From: Nemertoderma westbladi
Taxonomy: Eukaryota; Xenacoelomorpha; Nemertodermatida; Nemertodermatidae
Direction of reading: 5' to 3'
NCBI GenBank assembly: GCA_032718475.1
Contig: JAUCBJ010002907.1
Span: 1 to 64,000, forward strand
DNA: 64,000 nucleotides
Position 1 is the stretch's first letter, and each line of letters begins with the position of its first letter. The translations under genes were made by a program, and so were the position numbers. The notes under the pieces were generated by a model, which was not told where the DNA came from, made no database searches, and saw nothing but the letters and a program-made list of their open reading frames with translations. Of the stretch, positions 57,545 through 64,000 are shown in pieces.

Positions 57545-58955
57545 CTATTTTTACTCTCGATATTTTTACTCTCGATATTATTCATCAGTCGATATTTTTC
57601 AACACTCGATATTTTTACTCTCGATATTTTTCAACACTCGATATTTTTACTCTCGATATTTTTCAACACTCGATATTTTTACTCTCGATATTTTTCAACA
57701 CTCGATATTTTTACTCTCGATATTTTTCAACACTCGATATTTTTACTCTCGATATTTTTACTCTCGATATTTTTCAACACTCGATATTTTTCAACACTCG
57801 ATATTTTTTCTCTCGATATTTTTCAACACTCGATATTTTTCAACACTCGATATTTTTCAACACTCGATATTTTTCAACACTCGATATTTTTCAACACTCG
57901 ATATTTTTCAACACTCGATATTTTTACTCTCGATATTTTTCAACACTCGATATTTTTCAACACTCGATATTTTTACTCTCGATATTTTTCAACACTCGAT
58001 ATTTTTTCTCTCGATATTTTTCAACACTCGATATTTTTCAACACTCGATATTTTTCAACACTCGATATTTTTCAACACTCGATATTTTTACTCTCGATAT
58101 TTTCAAGCACTCGATATTTTTACTCTCGATATTTTTCAACACTCGATAATTTTACTCTCGATGTTTTTCAACACTCGATATTTTTACTCTTGATATTTTT
58201 CAACACTCGATATTTTTACTCTCGATATTTTTCAACACTCGATATTTTTACTCTCGATATTTTTCAACACTCGATATTTTTCAACACTCGATATTTTTTC
58301 TCTCGATATTTTTCAACACTCGATATTTTTCAACACTCGATATTTTTCAACACTCGATATTTTTCAACACTCGATATTTTTCAACACTCGATATTTTTAC
58401 TCTCGATATTTTTCAACACTCGATATTTTTCAACACTCGATATTTTTACTCTCGATATTTTTCAACACTCGATATTTTTTCTCTCGATATTTTTCAACAC
58501 TCGATATTTTTCAACACTCGATATTTTTCAACACTCGATATTTTTCAACACTCGATATTTTTCAACACTCGATATTTTTCAACACTCGATATTTTTCAAC
58601 ACTCAATATTTTTCAACACTCGATATTTTTCAACACTCGATATTTTTACTCTCGATATTTTCAAGCACTCGATATTTTTACTCTAGATATTTTTCAACAC
58701 TCGATAATTTTACTCTCGATATTTTTCAACACTCGATATTTTTACTCTCGATATTTTTCAACACTCGATATTTTTCAACACTCGATATTTTTCAACACTC
58801 GATATTTTCGATATTTTTCATCTCGCGTTATTTTTACTCTCGATATTTTTTAATCACGTTAATTTTAAACACTCGTTATTTATCCTCTCGATATTTTTAC
58901 TCTCGATGTTTTTACTCTCGATATTTTTCAAGTCTCGTTATTTTTCACCATTACC
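57545..58955 (+). repeat. Right TIR of the MULE: 15/17-bp minisatellite
   Basis: Reverse complement of the left TIR pattern: 'tcgatatttttcaacac' (17 bp) and 'tcgatatttttactc' (15 bp). Long runs of the 17-bp form replace the strict alternation of the left TIR, and blocks of about 520 bp are duplicated (57760-58140 against 58280-58700). ORFs of 222 and 259 codons here are artefacts. Confidence 0.95.
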
Positions 58956-59400
58956 TTGAAAACCTATAAATACCGAAAATGGAAATTTTCTATGAAGCTT
59001 TAGATATTTTGACATTTAGTGCCATCTAAACACATGTGCCAAATGCTAAAAAGTGGCACCTATGTGCCACTAGAGAATTCGAAACCGTTTGTAATCGAAT
59101 CAGCACCTTTGAAAACCTATAAATACCGAAAATGGAAATTTTCTATGAAGCTTTAGAGATTTTGATATTTTGTGCCATGCTAAACACATGTGCCAAATGC
59201 TAAAAAGTGGCACCTATGTGCCACTAGAGAATTCGAAACCGTTTGTAATCGAATCAGCACCTTTGAAAACCTATAAATACCGAAAATTGAACATTTCTAT
59301 GAAGCTTTAGAGATTTTAATATTTTGTGCCATGCTAAACACATGTGCCATGTGCCACAAGCTAAAAAGTGGCACTTCTACGCTACTAGAGAATTTGAAAC
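58956..59400 (+). repeat. 154-bp satellite, about three units, right of the MULE
   Basis: Units begin at 'ttgaaaacctataaatacc' (58956, 59109, 59263). Each contains 'cacatgtgccaaatgctaaa' and 'ggcacctatgtgccactag'. The first eight bases are the MULE target duplication. The last unit is diverged after 59345. A more distant relative (ggcacgtgccagaattggcac) continues to about 59580. Confidence 0.85.
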
Positions 59401-59649
59401 CATTTGTTAGTGCTTCAGCACCCTGTTAAACCTTGTGGAACCGAAATCTGCGCCATTCTGCCTGTGTCTATTGTGTTTGCCAAATACGCCAATTTTGGCA
59501 CGTGCCAGAATTGGCACACAGCCACCCTTTGAGAATTTGAGACCCATCTCAGAAGATTCGCCGCTTTCCGAAAGCCCGTATAGGTGAAAAATAGTGCCCA
59601 AACTATGAATATTTTTCGAAATAGGAAATTTTGGCCACAAAACAGGGTT

Positions 59650-60118
59650 TCTGGCCCACTGTGGCTCGGTGAGGAACACGTAGAAATTACTATCCATCAA
59701 CGACAGATGTCCTTTCTTAAAAAACTCAAAAGCAGAGATAACTTTGAAGTTAGCTACCATCATTTTGTCTTGAATATTGCCCAATCAGCTAAAAGTCCGA
59801 TGGGAGAGTACCTCAAAAATTATTTGCGATCATCAATAATATCCAAGTTGGCTAGTTTTAGGGAACTGACGAAATCTGCAACAGGAACCAGGTTCCTGAA
59901 TTACATCGAAATAAACCCAAGTCTAGCCCGTCATCCAGTATACTTAGATGCGTTAGTCCCTGAATTCGAACGTATAAAGTTTACACAATTATGTTTAAGC
60001 TCACATTCCCTACCGATGTGAATGGGAAAATGGTTGAGGACACCCTCGGACCAATGTCTATGCTTTGCAAGCTCACCCAGAACGATGCCCACGTGTTACA
60101 CTGCCAAACTCATTAATC
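59650..60118 (+). pseudogene. LINE family F, C-terminal fragment
   Basis: The plus strand encodes the C-terminal region of a LINE ORF2: QMSFLKKLKSRDNFEVSYH, IEINPSLARHPVYLDALVPE, FTQLCLSSHSLPM. After a TGA at 60021 it continues with a WLRTPSDQ-like block and a knuckle MLCKLTQNDAHVLHCQTH ending in TAA (about 60114). LSSHSLPxexGRW followed by C-x-C...H...C is a common 3' signature of animal non-LTR elements. No RT catalytic part is present. The overlapping minus ORF (59407-59784) is a shadow. Confidence 0.7.
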
Positions 60119-61013
60119 GTAAGATCTCTATATCTTCAAAATAATGATATTTCCAAAGACCTAATACTTTCCAAGATATTATAAACTACCAAACAAGGCA
60201 ATCACCCAGCTGTGTTTTAAAATATCTAATCTATATTCAACATAAGAGTGTTAAAATAAACTCTGTTTTAGTGAAGTGCAACTAAATTTTCAAAAAGTGA
60301 AGTAAAGAAATAAATATTATTATTTGGACTACTATTACTTATATATATTATGGAATTCTTATAGAATATTCATCCCTATTTGTGTACTGTATGTATATTA
60401 TGTATCTATATATAATAATATCATCAATAAATAACTAACTAGTCTTTCATAGCAACTAGCGACCTAAGCATTCTATGACTATATTATGGTACTGTTTCAA
60501 CATACCCTGCTGTATCATACATAGTGTGTTTATTGAACTTGTTTCCAGTCACAGTTACCATGACAACCGTTGCAATATAGATATTCATTGACAGCACATT
60601 TGATTTAGGTAATGTTAGCACCGTAAGGTTAATATATTATTATTTTATGTCTAATTGTGTTTGCTTTCATTAAGTACAATAATATGTGATATTGTTTCGT
60701 TTATGAATGAAACAATCAAATTTTGATGACACCCTAACAATATGCATACAATACCACCATAGTATAATATTGTATTATTATACTGTTATATTATAAATAT
60801 TCCCCGTTAACAAGAGGGGCTAAGGGCAAGATACTGAATACATGACGTTTGACGCAAGAATATTTGGGACAGGGTGTTTCAGAGATGGGAGTGACTGGCG
60901 CAGTTTGGATGTTGAAAAAACAAACCGAACTGGCCGTGTGCACTACGTTGGTATGAGACCACGCAACCTTCACACAAACAGATTGGTTGCCTGACCTCGG
61001 TACTCAAACTTAC
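60119..61013. other. No gene seen; duplicated 85-bp block
   Basis: 60630-60713 is about 88% identical to 62383-62467 ('aagtacaataatatgtgata' core), in direct orientation. A 26-bp X-box-like sequence at 60548-60573 recurs inverted at 63127-63152. If the split exon at 61014 is real, 60790-61013 would be its intron. Confidence 0.5.
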
Positions 61014-61077
61014 AGATAATGGGCCTGGAATCGTCAGCAATTGCAGGATCCACCAGGTCAATGTCCTCTGGGGGAAC

Positions 61078-62210
61078 CAGTGCCGGATTAAGCCTCTGGT
61101 GGCCCTAAGGCACATTTGAGTAATTTTTAGCAAATAGCACGAAAATTGATATTTTTTCCACAAACCCTTTTAAAAGAAAAAGCTGCTAAAACAATAGAAA
61201 TGTTGAAAATGTTGCGAAAGAAGTATAAAGTATTTTCGTTGGATAAGCTAACATAATTAAAACACTGTGAAGTAAGTACTTTGTAAAATTAGTTTTCAGG
61301 TCGGTTTTTTCAAAAATTGCATAACTTTTAAGGCATTTATGTAAATTAGCTCATGTTTAAGGATCTGTAATAGGCCTACCACCTGGGTTGAAGTTCTTGG
61401 TTCAAGACTTTGGTAAAATGGACCTAGATATGTAGGTTATCTTCTATGAAAATTTTACCACAAAATTATTGTTTTTTAAACATTTATGGGGGTTTTAATA
61501 TGTCCGGGCTATATTTTTGGAATCAAATATTTTGTGATAGTTACTTGACGCAAAACCTACGGAGCCCGGGAAGGGACATGAGAAAAATATTTTTCTAACA
61601 CGAGCCCTCATGATAGCTCCAACGACCATTTACGTTAATATTACAAATATTACAAATTACGAATTGGCAGTTAAAATGCCATCGAGTGCAAAATTCAATA
61701 CACGAGGGCAGAACATCTGAATTTCGGTTAAATTAAATTAGTGACAAGGAGTTATTTCTGATACGTTTTTTATCGACTACTATTTTATCTACAACTAATT
61801 TATCCTTTATTTTATCTATTAGGGTCTATATTTATAAAACGAGTTTCCCGTAAAATTTTTTCATAACTTTTTATGAATCTACAAATTACGTTAATAATAA
61901 TGATGAAATTGAAATATCTAAATATTGTGCCACTACCGCCTGGTCTCGAACCCAGTAAATAATAACACAGCACCTGTCGGTCGACTGAGCACGAATTTTG
62001 TACTTTTCTATCACAAATTTCGTAATAGAGACTAGAAAGTAAAGTTGCACTATGTTGCTCTTTTTTCAACAAATTTTAGTGAGAAAAAATGTGGATTTTT
62101 CAGATAAAAATATATTTTTCACAGGATTGACTCGCTGAGAATAAATGGCCCGTATTTTCGGCTGGCCCTAAGGCACGTGCCTTATATGCCTTAAGGTTAA
62201 TCCGGCACTG
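61078..62210. mobile_element. Non-autonomous hAT transposon, 1133 bp
   Basis: The ends are CAGTGCCGGATTAA (61078-61091) and its inverse TTAATCCGGCACTG (62197-62210), followed on both sides by a related ccctaaggcac block. The flanks are a perfect 8-bp target duplication gggggaac (61070-61077, 62211-62218). The TIR sequence and 8-bp duplication are diagnostic for hAT. No transposase. Within it a minus-strand tRNA-like stretch (about 61940-61993) has box B GGGTTCGAGACC and a box A-like TGCTCAGTCGACCG, possibly a captured SINE head. Confidence 0.92.
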
Positions 62211-62254
62211 GGGGGAACAACCGCTGGTACCACCCCGTCCTCAAGATAACTGCA

Positions 62255-62274
62255 CGCACGCCCCCTGGCGGCTC
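62255..62274 (-). promoter_or_regulatory. Strong CTCF-like motif
   Basis: The minus strand reads GAGCCGCCAGGGGGCGTGCG, an excellent match to the bilaterian CTCF core CCRCCAGGGGGCGC. It lies within the candidate exon, so it may be coding sequence that matches by chance. It is isolated in an AT-rich neighbourhood. Confidence 0.4.
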
Positions 62275-62382
62275 TAACAGCAGTGCGCTCGGGTTGGATC
62301 ATTGCATCATTATATTGGTTAGAATTGCCAAGAATTAAGAATTACCTTAGCTTCCCCAATAGCGGTGTGAACTGCAAGCTGA

Positions 62383-62467
62383 ATATATTATTATTTTGTG
62401 TATAATTGGGTTTGTTTTTATTAAGTACAATAATATGTGATATTGTTTCATTTATGAATGAAACAAT
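62383..62467 (+). repeat. Direct repeat of 60630-60713
   Basis: Second copy of the 85-bp block with 'aagtacaataatatgtgata' and 'tttatgaatgaaacaat'. It ends exactly where the LINE family A fragment begins, so it may be an old element cut by, or linked to, that insertion. Confidence 0.75.
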
Positions 62468-62469
62468 TT

Positions 62470-62905
62470 TATATCAACTGCAACTTCAAGGCCAGTGTCT
62501 TTTAAGATGCTTCTGAAGAAAGTCATGGGCTGTCCACCATGCTTATTCACTCCATGAGGCTGCCAAAGTTCAAGATTATGCACTGGCTGGTCCTCACGGC
62601 GAAAACAATGTTCTGCAAAGCGGGGGCGGTTCTGTTCAAGTGTCAAGCTTGGGTAGACTAATGGAACACCACTAATGTTGTATAGAGTCTGATTGGAGAT
62701 GTGTTCATTATACTTCTCACCATGAACCCGGCGCAGTATTCTTGTGAAAGTGCCATCCAGAGATTTGGTATTTCTCTGCAGTTAGAGTCCAGCATGGACT
62801 ACCATATAAGAGTACTGGAACTACTACAGCCATAAATAAGCGAACCTTAAGGTTCCGTTTTATTCTATGGGACTTCCAAATCCTGGACAGACTATTTAAC
62901 ACTTA
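62470..62905 (-). pseudogene. LINE family A, C-terminal fragment (diverged copy)
   Basis: From LNSLSRIWKSHRIKRNLKVR (about 62902) through VVVPVLLYGSPCWTLTAE, a frameshift near 62775, then TLEQNRPRFAEHCFRRED and MTFFRSILKDTGLE. It ends before the usual C-terminus, at 62470. More diverged from the 8365 and 50241 copies than they are from each other, so it is an older insertion. Confidence 0.8.
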
Positions 62906-64000
62906 CCATGCCTTCCCCTTACGTATCCGAAGGTCGTCACCCTCATAAAGTATTGTATTATAACTATGTACTTGGTTGCGATATCTAATCTTTTAATGAC
63001 TGGTCGGGGCAATACTCACTCAAAAGGATCAGTGACGGTACAGTGGAATATATATATATCTTGATATCATACTGAAGTCTTATAATGCTTAGATCGCAGG
63101 TTGATATGGAGATCCTATTGGACTTAGCAACGGTTGTCATGATAACTGTGACACGAAACCAATTTAAATAACTTTAATATACTGGGGACAGAGTCACAAT
63201 AGTCATATAATGCTTAAATTGGTGTTACTGTAGTTATGGCGATTACTGCCCCTAACAACTAGCAGCTATGGTAACAGTGCTTCGGGACTGGGTTCATTGG
63301 ATTGGCTATCATGTGTAAATACTCTAGATATTGAGTGGTTATAACAGCGGTTGCTAGGGTCTCAGTCGATGTTGACATGGAAACACGTTTTATTGAAATT
63401 GCTCAAGGATGAGAGAGCGACACCCTCCCTAATATCGATTAGTATGGTATTATTAGTAGTATTGGTAGTATTTGTTATTTACTATGATATTACTTGTATT
63501 TGCTATGAAACTGATGTGACATTTTATGGGTATAAAATTGCATGGTTCATCACTCTGATGACGGACTATTATGATTTTGTCTTTCGACTAGATATACGGC
63601 CGAACTGCCACGGTGAGAACGGCCGTACTTGTAGGTAAGAACATCTGTCACCCTGGTCAATCACAGCATCTGTTGTTAAGCTTGTATGCAGGCAGTCTAA
63701 CTGGCATTCCCATAAATTATAGACTTCTCAATTTGACAGATAAACTACTGTAAGGCACTTGTTGTACTGCCTCAACACCAAATGGAAATGATGTAGGCCC
63801 ACGTAAGTAATGGAAGAATTCCATAAGCCTATGGGAATTATCGCTAGTAGAGATTTTATATTTTTCGATTAAAATAAATTATTTGCCTGAGCAAACATAT
63901 CATTCATGTAGAAAATTATATTTATAATATTGCCATTGCATTTGTGAATTTAGTTTTGAATCGAGTCGTGAATTTACATAATAACCAGTTTTCGGTTAAA
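62906..64000. other. No gene seen
   Basis: Unique sequence with several gttgctagg/ggtaac words (63127-63152, 63255-63275, 63340-63360). The 95-codon ORF at 63351-63638 has a hydrophobic stretch but no domain or splice context that would support it. The last 360 bp are AT-rich. Confidence 0.5.

Larger units (their letters stand above)
52105..58955 (-). mobile_element. Foldback-type MULE (Mutator-like) transposon, 6.85 kb
   Basis: A complete element bounded by an 8-bp target duplication. The left end starts GGTTATATTGAAAAATATCG. The inverted right end starts GGTAATGGTGAAAAATAACG. About 34 of the first 40 bases match. Inside these ends both TIRs are minisatellites of 1.3-1.4 kb in opposite orientation. 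A FLYWCH-MULE transposase gene lies on the minus strand next to the left TIR, and about 2.3 kb of non-coding DNA with nested MITE-like pieces separates it from the right TIR. Drosophila Foldback (FB-NOF) has the same plan: tandem-repeat TIRs, 9-bp duplication and a MULE-type protein. The transposase has three stop codons, so this copy is non-autonomous now. Confidence 0.88.
61014..62302 (-). pseudogene. GC-rich candidate first exon split by a hAT insertion
   Basis: The minus strand from ATG at 62302 reads MIQPERTAVRAARGRACSYL and on to VVPAVVPP at 62211, where the hAT starts. After the hAT and one target duplication, the same frame continues from 61069 (EDIDLVDPAIADDSRPII) to a consensus donor ATCT|GTAAGT at 61014. 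The frame stays open across the restored empty site for 49 codons plus one base. The sequence is much richer in GC than its surroundings. I recognise no domain. It is either a host gene's first exon, interrupted and probably inactivated in this allele, or an ORF of an older element. The splice donor and frame continuity favour an exon. Confidence 0.4.

Noticed and set aside
59407-59784. 125-codon minus ORF
   Set aside because: Shadow of the plus-strand LINE family F fragment and of diverged satellite.
63351-63638. 95-codon ORF with a hydrophobic segment
   Set aside because: No recognisable family, start context or splice sites; kept only as a note in the flank entry.

Overview
This is a 64 kb piece of animal (metazoan) nuclear DNA, probably from a marine invertebrate. 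The signs are AT-rich sequence, spliced exons, tRNA-derived SINEs, many decayed LINEs, DNA transposons of animal-type families (PIF/Harbinger, hAT, piggyBac-like, MULE with a FLYWCH zinc finger) and a large share of minisatellites. No prokaryotic gene organisation and no intact long host ORF is visible. The species cannot be named from the sequence.

The best candidate host gene is a neuropeptide precursor on the + strand. An exon at 39345-39817 encodes eleven consecutive copies of NVPGFGKR, i.e. NVPGF followed by the Gly amidation donor and a Lys-Arg cleavage site. All nucleotide differences between the copies are synonymous. It has a 3' splice site, no start codon of its own, a stop codon and a downstream AATAAA. 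A small exon at 6895-6994 encodes a classic signal peptide and ends in a phase-1 donor that matches the phase-1 acceptor, so a two-exon, 175-codon prepropeptide with a 32 kb intron is proposed. The linkage is inference; the peptide exon itself is read directly. Other host-gene candidates are a minus-strand exon at 40363-40544, a THAP-domain ORF at 49511-49768 that lacks one zinc ligand, and a GC-rich minus-strand first exon (62302 to 61014) split by a hAT insertion.

Layout. 0-1.3 kb: SINE-like head and AT-rich DNA. 1.4-6.7 kb: two minisatellites with a SINE inserted in the first. 6.9 kb: signal-peptide exon. 8.4-13.6 kb: LINE pieces, including a 54-bp array built around a reverse-transcriptase FADD motif. 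14.6-16.3 kb: minus-strand LINE RT. 16.8-19 kb: PIF/Harbinger remains (transposase and Myb/SANT-like ORF, convergent) with a 40-bp palindrome inside the transposase. 20.4-30.9 kb: three large minisatellites, one 7.6 kb long with an internal ~2 kb duplication. 31-38.8 kb: three LINE fragments and two further arrays. 39.3-40.5 kb: neuropeptide exon and a convergent candidate exon. 41.5-48.2 kb: SINE, tRNA-like element, foldback minisatellite, piggyBac-like element. 48.5-51.7 kb: LINE pieces and the THAP ORF. 52.1-59 kb: a complete foldback-type MULE (52105-58955) whose terminal inverted repeats are 1.3-1.4 kb minisatellites, inserted in a 154-bp satellite with a target duplication. 59-64 kb: LINE fragments and the hAT-split exon.

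The transposon genes are all damaged. The arrays produce long spurious ORFs because several repeat units are multiples of three bases.
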